Part shown: positions 15,536-24,634 of the stretch, one piece after another
How the letters are laid out: each line of letters starts with the position of its first letter
Position numbering within the stretch: the first letter of the stretch is position 1
Assembly (NCBI RefSeq): GCF_002218085.1
Contig: NZ_BDUC01000004.1
Location: 124,001-188,000, forward strand
Length of the DNA: 64,000 nucleotides
Direction of reading: 5' to 3'
Source of the DNA: Tolypothrix sp. NIES-4075
GTDB lineage: Bacteria; Cyanobacteriota; Cyanobacteriia; Cyanobacteriales; Nostocaceae
Notes under the pieces: model-generated
Database searches by the model: none
What the model was told of the DNA's origin: nothing
The model's input: only the letters and a program-made list of their open reading frames with translations
Made by a program: the position numbers and the translations under genes

Positions 15536-17176
15536 ATGAATATCACATTTGACCAATCTGTAATTTTAGAACGTCCAAAAACCTCATCCAGAATGTTTAT
15601 TTGGCTGATAATTACTCTTGCTACATCCGCAGTAACTTGGGCATCTCTGGCAAAAATTGAAGAAGCTATTCCGGCAACTGGTAAATTAGAACCTCAAGGT
15701 TTTGTACAAGAAGTTAAAGCACCAACGGGAGGAGTAGTAAAGGAGATTTATGTTGAAGATGGACAACAAGTAAAAAAAGGGCAATTATTACTAACTTTTG
15801 ACACTACTGCTCCAAAAGCTGAACTAGAATCCTTAAATAAAGTCAAGGAATCGCTGCTGAAAGAAAATCAATTTTACACTACAGAAGTTACTCATAGTGG
15901 TATCATAGGTAAACCGTCAGATTTGCAAAGCTTGACGCAATTAAAGGCTAAACTTATATCAGAAAACAAAGCTTTTAAAGCTTTAGTATCAGGTGTTAAT
16001 TTGCCGAATATAAACGGTGAATTAAATGCAAATGAACAACTTGTAATGGCAAATCGTGCAGAATTACAATCTCGTCAAACAGCTGCGCGATCGCAAGTTA
16101 CTGAGTTACAAACACAACTTGCTCAAACACGAGAACAACTAACATCAGCCGAGAAGCAATTACCAATCGCTCAAGCGCAATTGCAAACTGCAAAAATACA
16201 ATTAGCAACTGCCGAAGCCCAACTACCAAAAGCACAAGAACGTGTAGCAACAGCTAAACAGATTCTTTCTACAGATAAAGATATTCTTGAGAGAATGAAT
16301 CCTTTAGCATCGCAGGGAGCTATCTCAATTGTCCAAGCACAGCAGCAGCGACAAAAAGTGTTGACAAGATATCAAGAAATATCATCAAGTGAAGCGGAAA
16401 TTTTGACACGTCGTAAGGAAGTTGCTGCTAGCCAAAGTGAAATAACTAATCGTCAAAGTGAAATTGTCCACAGTCTAGGGGAAATAGCACGGATGAAGAA
16501 AGAAGAACAGCGTATTGGTGCGACAATCGCTAAGGCACAAGCAGAGTTACAAAATACTGTTGATTTAACTAGCAAAGAAGTCTTAACGAGAATTACCGAA
16601 AATGACAAAAAAATTGCCGAAATTGACAGTCAACTCAGCCGAGCTAGATTAGATAACCAAAAAAAGATTGATGAAATTGACGCTCAAATTAGCAAAGCAA
16701 AATTATCTCTTGAATATCAAGAACTTCATGCTCCTGCGGATGGGGTAATATTTAATTTACAACCGCACTCAGCCGGATTTGTCGCCAATTCAACTCAGCC
16801 GATTTTAAGTGTTGTCCCGAATGAAAATTTAGTAGCTCATGTGTTTTTGACTAATAAAGATATTGGATTTGTCAGAGATGGCATGGAAGCTAGTATTAAT
16901 ATAGAATCTTTTCCGGAAAGCGAATTTGGCAACGTTACAGGTAAATTGATTTGGGTAGGTTCTGATGCTTTACCTCCTACTCAAGAAAGACCTTTTTACA
17001 ATTTTCCCGCGAAAATTAAGCTAGATAGTAAGTTATTATCAGCTAATGGGAAAAAACTACCTTTGCAATCTGGTATGGCGGTTAATTGCAGTATTAAAGT
17101 GAGAAAGCGGACTGTTTTGAGCATTTTTACAGATATGTTTGATAAGAAAGTGAAGAGTTTAGAAACTGTAAGATAA
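15536..17176 (+). CDS. HlyD family type I secretion adaptor
   Basis: A 546-residue membrane-fusion protein that links the inner-membrane exporter to an outer-membrane channel. A short cytoplasmic tail is followed by one membrane helix (about 21-40). An N-terminal lipoyl/barrel half (GKLEPQGFVQEVKAPTGGVV) precedes a long coiled coil (about 95-400) with repeated Gln/Ala/Glu heptads such as LPIAQAQLQTAKIQLATAEA. The second lipoyl half (LHAPADGVIF) and the C-terminal barrel (NVTGKLIWVGSDALPP) follow. Length and order match HlyD. It starts 115 nt after the exporter stop and should be co-transcribed with it. No outer-membrane TolC-type gene is in the window. Confidence 0.93.
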   Translation: MNITFDQSVILERPKTSSRMFIWLIITLATSAVTWASLAKIEEAIPATGKLEPQGFVQEVKAPTGGVVKEIYVEDGQQVKKGQLLLTFDTTAPKAELESLNKVKESLLKENQFYTTEVTHSGIIGKPSDLQSLTQLKAKLISENKAFKALVSGVNLPNINGELNANEQLVMANRAELQSRQTAARSQVTELQTQLAQTREQLTSAEKQLPIAQAQLQTAKIQLATAEAQLPKAQERVATAKQILSTDKDILERMNPLASQGAISIVQAQQQRQKVLTRYQEISSSEAEILTRRKEVAASQSEITNRQSEIVHSLGEIARMKKEEQRIGATIAKAQAELQNTVDLTSKEVLTRITENDKKIAEIDSQLSRARLDNQKKIDEIDAQISKAKLSLEYQELHAPADGVIFNLQPHSAGFVANSTQPILSVVPNENLVAHVFLTNKDIGFVRDGMEASINIESFPESEFGNVTGKLIWVGSDALPPTQERPFYNFPAKIKLDSKLLSANGKKLPLQSGMAVNCSIKVRKRTVLSIFTDMFDKKVKSLETVR

Positions 17177-17236
17177 ATATGAGGAGTTCATATGTATAGT
17201 TGAATTAGAGAGTAAGAAGCTTATTATCCGTAAGTT

Positions 17237-17437
17237 ATGAGTACCCTGAACGAGATTGAAGGTGCGATAAGTCAACTTTCACCCCAAGAGCTTGCTGCTT
17301 TCCGTACCTGGTTTGCAGAGTTCGATTCCGCAGTTTGGGATCAACAGTTTGAGGCAGATGTAGCAGCGGGTCGGCTGGATGCGCTAGCCCAAAAAGCTCT
17401 GCAACATCTACGAGAAGGACGCTGTACCGATTTGTGA
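17237..17437 (+). CDS. small antitoxin-like protein, apparently orphan
   Basis: A 66-residue acidic protein, MSTLNEIEGAISQLSPQEL, with the core FRTWFAEFDSAVWDQQFEAD and an ending like ALQHLREGRCTDL. The pattern is that of small cyanobacterial antitoxins that precede RelE-like toxins (family assignment from memory of the sequence style). The next frame overlaps the stop codon and starts a toxin-like peptide that ends after nine residues, so the partner appears lost. A start ATG is clear but the ribosome-binding site is weak. It may still be expressed and could regulate or neutralise a related toxin elsewhere. Confidence 0.65.
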   Translation: MSTLNEIEGAISQLSPQELAAFRTWFAEFDSAVWDQQFEADVAAGRLDALAQKALQHLREGRCTDL

Positions 17438-17463
17438 GACATAAAGCGACTCTAGATTTTTGA
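17434..17463 (+). pseudogene. first nine codons of a decayed RelE-like toxin
   Basis: A GTG overlapping the antitoxin stop opens a frame reading VRHKATLDF followed by TGA. Toxins of this type usually begin with a similar basic-aromatic stretch (M-K/R-H-R/K-A/T-T...F). The overlap is the expected operon geometry. No toxin-like continuation was found in the other frames before the next gene at 17496. Confidence 0.4.
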
Positions 17464-17495
17464 TATCCTAAATAATCCTAATTAAGTACAGCAAG

Positions 17496-17870
17496 CTATT
17501 TTAATACGGCGCTGATTTGTTCAGCTAGTTTCAGAGGGCGAAAAGGTTTAGCAAATATAGCCGCAACATCCAACTCACTAAAGCTATTTTTATCTGATGA
17601 TTGCGCCTTTGCTGTTACCAAAATAACAGGGATATGCTTTGTTGTTGGATTCGCTTTGAGTTGTTGCAGTGTAGCGCGTCCATCCATGTCAGGCATCATC
17701 ATATCGAGCAAAATAACATCAGGTTGATTGGTTTGGGCGATCGCTAAACCCTCTTCACCAGAACTAGCGCACAGTACGTTCCAATCAGTTGCCATTTCTA
17801 ATCCCATTTGGGCGATCGCTCGCACGTCTTCTTCATCGTCAACAATCAATACACACTTACTCACAACCAT
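17496..17870 (-). CDS. single-domain response regulator
   Basis: A 124-residue receiver domain with the acidic pair in LIVDDEEDV, the phospho-acceptor Asp in VILLDMMMPDMDG, the Thr switch in ILVTAKA and the Lys in FAKPF. There is no output domain, so it probably relays phosphate or binds a partner. Its start overlaps the end of the upstream histidine kinase gene by 14 nt, so the two are co-translated and it is the last member of a four-gene signalling operon. Confidence 0.93.
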   Translation of the reverse strand: MVVSKCVLIVDDEEDVRAIAQMGLEMATDWNVLCASSGEEGLAIAQTNQPDVILLDMMMPDMDGRATLQQLKANPTTKHIPVILVTAKAQSSDKNSFSELDVAAIFAKPFRPLKLAEQISAVLK

Positions 17871-19356
17871 ACCCCGCTAATGGTAAAATTACATAAAAGG
17901 TGCTGCCTTGACCGAGAACGCTCTCAACCCAAATCTTGCCCTGATGTTGTTCAATAATTTTTCGGCAAATTGCAAGCCCTAAACCTGTACCTCCTTTTTT
18001 ACGAGAATCAGACACATCTACCTGCTGAAAACGCTCAAAGATTGTTTGTAGTTTATTTGCTGGGATTCCTCTTCCGCAATCTTGCACTTCTATTTGCACA
18101 TTTTCTGATCGACGCACGCGTAACCATACAGTACCACCCGCTTCTGAAAACTTAATCGCGTTGCTCAGAAGGTTAGTAAGCGTTTGCAGTATCCGATCTG
18201 GGTCTGCCATCAATTCCGCAGCCACAACTTCCGTAATTAAGGTAATTTGAGCGCGTTCTGCCATTGCTTGCATCGCTGCTACTGCTTGGTCGATCAAGTC
18301 TGCGACGTTACACTTGACGGGTTGCATAGGTATTTTACCTGATTTCATCCGCTCTAAATCAAGGATGTCGTTGATGAGGCGAATCAAACGTTCGGTGTTG
18401 GTAGTAGCGATATTCAGGACTTGTTGACCTTTAGCGGAAAGCGTTCCTAATTGTCCGGTGCTTAAAAGGTCTAACGAACCCATCAACGAAGTCAGCGGAG
18501 TACGCAATTCATGGCTAACTAAAGAAATAAATTCATTTTCAAGCCGCTTGCGTTCGGTGATATCGTTAATAATATTTAAGATACACCGGACACCAAACAA
18601 ATCTATTAATTCCGCAGATAGCAAAACAACTCTCACCTCACCGGACTTTGTATGAAATTCCATTTCATAGTTTTGCAAAAAACCAGTTTCTAGTAATTTG
18701 TCAACCGTACTGGTATACTTTTCTGAACTAATTCCATTAAGTTCTGTGACATTTTGCCCAATGATTTCTTCTAAAGAATAACCGCTCATGTTGAGATAGC
18801 TGCTGTTAACATCGAGAAAGCGTCCTTCTTTTAGAGTGGTAATAGCGATCGGGCTTGGGCTGGAACGAAAAGCTTTACTAAACTTCTCCTCAGCTTGTTT
18901 GCGTTCGTGGATTTCTTGCTGTAACTTGGCGTTTTGTTCTTGCAGTGATAAGCGTAAATTGCGAATAGTCAGATGATTTTCGACTCGTGCCAGCACCTCT
19001 TCCACTTGAAACGGTTTTGTGATAAAGTCTACACCGCCGACAGAAAAAGCTTTGACTTTATCTAGTACATCATTCATTGCACTGATAAAAATCACTGGAA
19101 TGTCGGATGTGCGATCGCTTGCTTTGAGATGTTGACAAACTTCATAGCCATTCATCTCTGGCATATTAATATCAAGTAAAATCAAATCGGGTGGTGCTGC
19201 CGTAGCTCCTCGCAAACCAGCCGCACCTTTAGTAACGCTGCGAACTTTGTAACCTTGTTTTGTGAGCATAGCAGCTAAAAGGTGTAAGTTCTCAGGCGTA
19301 TCGTCAATCACTAAGATATTGCCTTTAGTCTCTAGGCTTTGGCTATGCATCGTCAT
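17857..19356 (-). CDS. hybrid histidine kinase: REC - PAS - HisKA - HATPase
   Basis: A 499-residue protein that begins with a receiver (about 12-130, Asp in LILLDINMPEMNG), then a short coiled coil, a PAS domain (about 160-270), a dimerisation helix with the phospho-His in LVSHELRTPLT (about 280) and an ATPase domain with N-box LLSNAIKFSE and G-boxes DCGRGIP and GGTGLGLAI. It is soluble with no membrane segment. Its N-terminal receiver suggests it takes phosphate from the upstream kinase and feeds the small regulator downstream. It overlaps both neighbours by 14 nt. Confidence 0.93.
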   Translation of the reverse strand: MTMHSQSLETKGNILVIDDTPENLHLLAAMLTKQGYKVRSVTKGAAGLRGATAAPPDLILLDINMPEMNGYEVCQHLKASDRTSDIPVIFISAMNDVLDKVKAFSVGGVDFITKPFQVEEVLARVENHLTIRNLRLSLQEQNAKLQQEIHERKQAEEKFSKAFRSSPSPIAITTLKEGRFLDVNSSYLNMSGYSLEEIIGQNVTELNGISSEKYTSTVDKLLETGFLQNYEMEFHTKSGEVRVVLLSAELIDLFGVRCILNIINDITERKRLENEFISLVSHELRTPLTSLMGSLDLLSTGQLGTLSAKGQQVLNIATTNTERLIRLINDILDLERMKSGKIPMQPVKCNVADLIDQAVAAMQAMAERAQITLITEVVAAELMADPDRILQTLTNLLSNAIKFSEAGGTVWLRVRRSENVQIEVQDCGRGIPANKLQTIFERFQQVDVSDSRKKGGTGLGLAICRKIIEQHQGKIWVESVLGQGSTFYVILPLAGYGCE

Positions 19357-22300
19357 TTCCTTGAGCTAGCTCGATAATTTCGTCAAAACAAAAACCATCC
19401 ACCAAATTGGTCAGTCCCTCAGCTAAAGTCAAATAAGTATCGGGTATCTGTGCAATTAAATCTAAAATTAACTCCGCATCTACCTGAAAAGCTGCTTGGT
19501 GCAATGCGCTAACCCATTCTGATGGCATAACAAGTAAATCTTTTGGTTGTAATTCTCTTTCAGATGCAATTAATTTCGTCTGTGCAAGATTGTCTTTTTC
19601 TGCATAGATATACTTTACTCCCAGATACTCAGCCATCTTGTGAAAAAGTACCTCTTCCCGAAAAGGTTTGCGAATCAAATCATCACAACCAGCAGCTAAA
19701 ATATTAGGTCTTTGTTCCTCAAAAGCACTAGCTGTCAGAGCGATGATTACCGTGTGGGTAGTAGAGACGGGATTAATCGCGTCTGTACAAAAGTGGGGGA
19801 GGGGGGGAGAGGGGGGAGAAATTCCCCCTTGTCCCCCTGTCCCTCTCTCCATAGCGCGAATTTGCCGAGTAGCCTCATATCCGTCCATTACGGGCATTCG
19901 CATATCCATCCAAATGAGATGGGGATGCCATGTTTGCCAAATAGCGATCGCTTCACAACCATTTTCTGCCGCACGAGTTTCAAACCCAACGGTGTTAAAT
20001 AACTGCGTTAATAAATCGCAATTTTCTTTACGGTCATCTACCACTAAAATACGATATACAGGTTGACCATCAACTAAAGCGATCGCCTTTTCTGGAGACG
20101 CTGCCGGTGCAACTTCAGATGACTGTGCAAGTTCAATTTTGACATCAAAATAGAAAGTTGAACCGCGACCTACAGCACTTTCTAAGCGGATATCACCTCC
20201 CATTAACTGCACAAATTGACGGCTAATAGTCAAACCCAGTCCTGTACCTTCTCTAATTTTGGCAGCACTTGCAGTCTGAACAAACGGCTGAAACAGCTTG
20301 TCGAATTCTTCTTTGGCAATTCCCTTACCAGTATCTTCAATTTCAAATATGAGGGACTGGGGACTAGGGACTGGGGACTGGGGACTAGGGAAAGAATTAT
20401 TACCGATTCCCAATTCCCGATTACCAATTACCCATTCCCCATTACCGATTCCCACACGTAGCGTCACCCCTCCTGTATCGGTGAATTTGATGGCATTTCC
20501 TAATAGATTTATCAAAACTTGTCGTAGCTTGCCTTCGTCTGCGAGAATATACTGAGGTAAATTCGGTGCAAGTTCCATTTGTAGTGACAGCTTTTTTGCC
20601 TCAGATCGTACTTGGAACATCTCCTGAATCGTTTGTAATAACTGATGCAGGTCAAAGGAGACTGGATTGAGAACGATGCGTCCGGCTTCGATTTTGGACA
20701 TTTCCAGCACATCGTTAATTAGATTGAGCAGATGTTCTCCGCTACGATTGATAGTAGAGAGCCATTCTCGCTGACGATCGCTCAGGGTAGTATCTCGTTC
20801 CATCAACTGAGCAAAACCCAGAATAGCATTTAGTGGCGTTCGCAGTTCGTGGCTCATGTTTGCTAAAAAAGCGCTTTTGGAACGATTAGCAGTTTCCGCA
20901 GCTTCTTTTGCTATTCTCAAGGCTTCTTCTGTTTGATGACGCGATCGCCCAATTGCAATCAGTTCGCTGACTCGTTGTAGTAAGTTAATTTCCTCTTGGT
21001 TCCAGGATTTAGAAGAGTTGACAACATCCAATTCTATAAATCCAACTACTTTGCCAGAGTGAATCGTCGGTACAGCGACTACAGAATGAATAATTTCTTC
21101 TGGTGGAAAAGATTTTTCTACTACCGTTTCTGGTATAATCTCTGCAATACCAGAAACTTGTAAGCCTTGTACAAAGTTTCCGTCGAGAATTTGGTTGTAG
21201 AACCAGGGAAACATCTCAAAAGGTGATTCTTGATCGGTGCTGGCTACAGCTTCCAGATTAGCAGCACGCCACTCATGAACTTTGTGAAATTGCTTGTCTG
21301 ACTCTAAATATTCAAAGATACGGCTTTGTTCAGCGCCCATAAATTCAGCGATCGCTTGCAAGGTAAAATTGATCGCCGTATCTGCGTCTTGGTCGATAAA
21401 CTGCCGAGAAATTTTGTTGAGCAAACGGTCTACTTGAGCGCGGTGTCGTATTACCTCTTCAGCTTGCTTGCGTTTAGTCAAATCTTGAATTACTGATTGC
21501 ATCAGGTGGCGATCGCCTACTTTAACTACAGTTAACCACACTTCAGCCGGAAAGTCAGTTCCATCACAGCGTCGGTGAACCCATTCAAAGCAATGGCTAC
21601 CTTGCTCGTTAGCCAGAGTGAGGTGTTGAGTGGCAAGACTAAAAGAGTTTTCACCATTTGGTTGAAGTGGTGGTGAAACTTCACCAGGGTGTCTGCTCAA
21701 AAGCTCTTGACAAGAATAGCCGAATAACTCTTCTGCTGCGCGGTTACAATCAAACGGTATTCCATCTTCTGCCAGCACCACAGCAGCGCTAGTTGATTGA
21801 TAAAGCGAGCGAAATCTCTCTTCTGATTGTCGCAATGATTGCTCTACCTGTTTGCGCTCAGTGATATCACGGAAGTACCAAATTCTGCCGTAACAATCTC
21901 CGGTTGGCGATCGCACAGATGCCGAATAGCGATCTAGAGTCTTTCCATCCTTCATGATAATTTCATCCCGGCTGACTTCATCGGGATGGGCGTATAAATA
22001 CTCGATTTTTGTCAAAAACTCTTGGGGTTGTTCGAGTTTATCAACTAACGATTCGCGCAATTGCCGAGCGCTAGTGCTTTGGATGAGTATTTCTGGTATT
22101 TGCCATAACTGATAAAATCGCTGATTGTAAAATATAACTTGATTGTTTTGATCGACAATTAAAATTCCGTCGATGGAAGCTTCTTGTTGAGCCTTGAGGA
22201 TAGCATTGCTACGGTGCAAATCAGCTTCCGTTTGCTTGCGATTAGTAATGTCAGTAACTACAGCCTCAATGCAGTCTTCTTCGATATTCAGACGTAATGA

Positions 22301-23788
22301 AAATAACCCCCAGCGCACCGAGCCATTACATTGGCGATACTGAATTTCGATGTTATTAACTACGCCTTTTTCATGCAGTTGAGTTAATATTGCAGTGCGA
22401 TCGCTTGGGTTCACATAAAACTGGCGCGAAAACGTTTTTCCAATTATTTCTGATGCACAACTGTAGCCTAATAAATCGGCACAGCGTTGATTTGCATCCA
22501 AAGTCAACCCATCCTCAATTCGGCTGCGGAAAATACCTACCTGAGAATTCTCAAAAATATGTCGGTACTTTTGTTCGCTTAGTCGCAGTGCTAACTCCAC
22601 CTGTTTACGCTCTGTAATCACTCCTGCCACACTGAGCACGAGTAAGTTACCATTGGCATCTTGTGACGTACTTAAATTGGTGGCTTGCCACTGCCAAGTA
22701 TTATCCTTAAGTCTGGCTCGATACTCAATTCCTGACTGCTTTTCACCGGTTGTGACCACCTTTTGGAATGCTTCTAAACATCTTGGCAGGTCATCGGGAT
22801 GAAGGAAATTACTAAAAACTACACTCTCTAACTCGCTGGTATGGTATCCTGTGAGGTTGAATAAATTGGGGGAAATATAGCAAATTTTACCTTCTAAGTC
22901 AATCAGAGAAATTACGTCATTTGCATTTTCCACGATGCGGCGGAACTTAGTTTCACTTTCGCTTAAAGCTGCCTCCACTTGTGAACGTGCGGTAATATCT
23001 CGAAAGCTCCAAACACGACCAATAATTTCTCCGTTGTGCCATTGGGGTTGAGAATAGCGATCAAAAACACGTCCATCTTTCATCTCTACCAGATCAAAAG
23101 CTTCTTGTTCTGGGTATTTAAAGAAAAGTTCCTTAACCCTAGCAATAAAAGCTTCTGGATCTCGCGTTTGTTGAGACATGAACATGAATCGTTCATTGCT
23201 CTGTTCAGGTTGCAACAACGATTCAGGCAATGCCCACATTTGAAGGAACTTTTGATTAAAAACCGATACGTTAAAGTTCTTATTTACAACTATAATTCCA
23301 TCAGCTGTAGACTCTAACGTCGCTTGGAGCAAAGATAGAGTTTGGGCTTGTTCTTGCTCTACTTGTAAGCGTTTTGCTTCAGAGCGTTTTGCTTTGGTGA
23401 CATCGCGAATCACCATTACCGCCGATTTATCGCCTCCTGGCAGTTCCGCAAAGTTGCCAGATATTTCTAAAATTAGAGAGCGATCCTCTTGCTGAAATTC
23501 ATATTCTTCTGCTGCTTGATATTCATTCCGACGCACCTTGACATCAGGATAAAACTCTGGTTTAACTGTTATCCCTGCTTGCTTCAAAAGTAATAAGTCA
23601 GTTAGTTTGACATTTAGCACCAAAATGTGAGGTTTGTTTACCAATTTATCGAAAGCTGCATTGCACCATTGCACCTTTCCATCTTGACCTGTCCAGACAA
23701 TAGCATCAGCGATCGCCCCTAATGCTAATTCCATTTTGCCCAGAGTCGCCCGTAACTGATTAACCAAACCTGTTAAATCAATATCCAT
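19343..23788 (-). CDS. large hybrid histidine kinase: six PAS domains - GAF - HisKA - HATPase - REC
   Basis: About 1481 residues from the ATG at 23788, which has an aagga ribosome-binding site. The upstream extension of the frame is repeat-encoded and not used. PAS-type units occur in series, for example ATLESTADGIIVV, IVENANDVISLID, IFENSQVGIFRSR, QQEASIDGILIVD and LYQSTSAAVVLAE, followed by a GAF domain (about 783-946). The kinase core has the phospho-His in MSHELRTPLN (about 977) and N-box LLGNAIKFTD. The C-terminal receiver has Asp in LIWMDMRMPVMDG (about 1292) and ends near residue 1420. Two repeat-encoded insertions are translated in frame: about 34 residues inside the ATPase domain and about 30 inside the receiver. 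It is a soluble multi-input sensor at the head of the cascade. Confidence 0.92.
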   Translation of the reverse strand: MDIDLTGLVNQLRATLGKMELALGAIADAIVWTGQDGKVQWCNAAFDKLVNKPHILVLNVKLTDLLLLKQAGITVKPEFYPDVKVRRNEYQAAEEYEFQQEDRSLILEISGNFAELPGGDKSAVMVIRDVTKAKRSEAKRLQVEQEQAQTLSLLQATLESTADGIIVVNKNFNVSVFNQKFLQMWALPESLLQPEQSNERFMFMSQQTRDPEAFIARVKELFFKYPEQEAFDLVEMKDGRVFDRYSQPQWHNGEIIGRVWSFRDITARSQVEAALSESETKFRRIVENANDVISLIDLEGKICYISPNLFNLTGYHTSELESVVFSNFLHPDDLPRCLEAFQKVVTTGEKQSGIEYRARLKDNTWQWQATNLSTSQDANGNLLVLSVAGVITERKQVELALRLSEQKYRHIFENSQVGIFRSRIEDGLTLDANQRCADLLGYSCASEIIGKTFSRQFYVNPSDRTAILTQLHEKGVVNNIEIQYRQCNGSVRWGLFSLRLNIEEDCIEAVVTDITNRKQTEADLHRSNAILKAQQEASIDGILIVDQNNQVIFYNQRFYQLWQIPEILIQSTSARQLRESLVDKLEQPQEFLTKIEYLYAHPDEVSRDEIIMKDGKTLDRYSASVRSPTGDCYGRIWYFRDITERKQVEQSLRQSEERFRSLYQSTSAAVVLAEDGIPFDCNRAAEELFGYSCQELLSRHPGEVSPPLQPNGENSFSLATQHLTLANEQGSHCFEWVHRRCDGTDFPAEVWLTVVKVGDRHLMQSVIQDLTKRKQAEEVIRHRAQVDRLLNKISRQFIDQDADTAINFTLQAIAEFMGAEQSRIFEYLESDKQFHKVHEWRAANLEAVASTDQESPFEMFPWFYNQILDGNFVQGLQVSGIAEIIPETVVEKSFPPEEIIHSVVAVPTIHSGKVVGFIELDVVNSSKSWNQEEINLLQRVSELIAIGRSRHQTEEALRIAKEAAETANRSKSAFLANMSHELRTPLNAILGFAQLMERDTTLSDRQREWLSTINRSGEHLLNLINDVLEMSKIEAGRIVLNPVSFDLHQLLQTIQEMFQVRSEAKKLSLQMELAPNLPQYILADEGKLRQVLINLLGNAIKFTDTGGVTLRVGIGNGEWVIGNRELGIGNNSFPSPQSPVPSPQSLIFEIEDTGKGIAKEEFDKLFQPFVQTASAAKIREGTGLGLTISRQFVQLMGGDIRLESAVGRGSTFYFDVKIELAQSSEVAPAASPEKAIALVDGQPVYRILVVDDRKENCDLLTQLFNTVGFETRAAENGCEAIAIWQTWHPHLIWMDMRMPVMDGYEATRQIRAMERGTGGQGGISPPSPPLPHFCTDAINPVSTTHTVIIALTASAFEEQRPNILAAGCDDLIRKPFREEVLFHKMAEYLGVKYIYAEKDNLAQTKLIASERELQPKDLLVMPSEWVSALHQAAFQVDAELILDLIAQIPDTYLTLAEGLTNLVDGFCFDEIIELAQGNDDA
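19761..19850. repeat. REP-like palindrome plus short-tandem-repeat element inside the receiver domain
   Basis: Positions 19761-19788 are a near-perfect palindrome (gtagagacgggattaatcgc...). It is followed by G-rich units, a gagaaattccc core and C-rich units. It is read in frame between RQIRAMER and VIIALTAS, where ordinary receivers have only a few residues. Confidence 0.85.
20351..20454. repeat. composite short-tandem-repeat element inside the ATPase domain
   Basis: Gggactggggactag units, a core gaaagaattattaccg and cccaattcccgattacc units. The minus-strand frame reads GIGNGEWVIGN ... SPQSPVPSPQSL, about 34 extra residues between two strands of the HATPase fold (GVTLRV before, IFEIEDTG after). 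Confidence 0.88.
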
Positions 23789-23810
23789 TGGCAGAATCCT
23801 TTTAGCAATT

Positions 23811-23910
23811 GGGAATGGGTAATCGGTAATCGGTAATCGGTAATCGGTAATCGGTAATGGGGAACGCGGTACTCCCCCAGTTCCCCCTGCCCGCTGCCCC
23901 CTCCCCCACC
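23811..23910. repeat. composite short-tandem-repeat element between two signalling genes
   Basis: GGGTAATC/GGTAATC units on the left and ccccctgcccgctgcccc-type units on the right, around a core gaacgcggtact. It separates the PAS gene from the large kinase gene and extends the kinase frame artificially upstream. Confidence 0.8.
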
Positions 23911-24258
23911 CTAAAGCGGACGCAGCATCGCCATAAATACCCACTCTCCTTGATGTTTTTCTGCCATAATTATGTGTTCTGCTTCAATTTCTCTACCATC
24001 TTTGGTAATACCGATAAGACGAAGCGGGTGATTGAGGATAGTTGACTTTTCGGTGGTGAGAAAGCGGGAAAAACCGAGATGGTGGGGGGCATGAAAACCA
24101 TCTGGAATGATTACCGTAATCATCTGACCGTGAATTTCAGTTAGACTCCAGCCAAAAACTGAGGTAAAGCAATCATTCACAAAGATGACGAACCCTTGGC
24201 GATCGGTGATCACAATGGGCACGTCTATTTCCTGTTTCATTTGGGCAAGGGTTTTCAT
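23911..24258 (-). CDS. single PAS-domain protein
   Basis: About 115 residues forming one PAS domain: VPIVITDRQGFVIFVNDCFTSV, then FGWSLTEIHGQMITVIIPDG and RLIGITKDGREIEAEHIIMA. The GWSL...IPDGFHAPH pattern with a following Arg/Phe helix is typical of cyanobacterial stand-alone PAS sensors; no haem or flavin Cys motif is evident. I use the ATG at 24258; a GTG at 24270 is possible. It is the first gene of the signalling operon and probably modulates the kinases downstream. Confidence 0.8.
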   Translation of the reverse strand: MKTLAQMKQEIDVPIVITDRQGFVIFVNDCFTSVFGWSLTEIHGQMITVIIPDGFHAPHHLGFSRFLTTEKSTILNHPLRLIGITKDGREIEAEHIIMAEKHQGEWVFMAMLRPL

Positions 24259-24625
24259 ATTAGCATACACATTTTTTTGTTAACTTGGGATTGATGCAAT
24301 TGACATATGAATAGAGTTCGTAGTAAGCGCTGAAGCGCTTACTACAAAAATATAAAGACGCTGCGATTGCAACGTCTCCATAGTGTTTATGCTTGCGATT
24401 GTCAAGATTAACTATCCGGCAGTTATGTAACGCCGAAATAATATTTACAATATTTTCCTAGTGAATTGAATCTTTTGTGATAAAAATTTGAATAACCCAC
24501 CGCTAGGGGGATGAGTGGCTGCTAAATATTAAACCTGAAATTGCAAAAATTAGGCGTTGGGCAATGGGAATTGGGCAAAAAAGCGAATTGGATGCGGGAG
24601 AATTCTTTTTATGCCCCATGCCCCA
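24259..24625. other. intergenic region with two palindromes and a short-repeat element
   Basis: It contains a perfect hairpin at 24320-24345 (gtagtaagcgct ga agcgcttactac), a REP-like palindrome at 24356-24377 (agacgctgc gatt gcaacgtct) and a short-tandem-repeat element at 24556-24634. The sequence upstream of the PAS gene should contain the operon promoter; I cannot place it. Confidence 0.7.
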
Positions 24626-24634
24626 TTACCCATT
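24556..24634. repeat. short-tandem-repeat element overlapping the TPR gene 3' end
   Basis: Gttgggcaatgggaattggg units, a core ggagaattcttttt and atgccccatgccccattacc units. Its last units supply the final codons and the TAA stop of the TPR protein gene. Confidence 0.7.

Noticed and set aside
19668..20066. Plus-strand frames opposite the large hybrid kinase
   Set aside because: Antisense to clear receiver-domain coding sequence and partly made of repeat DNA.
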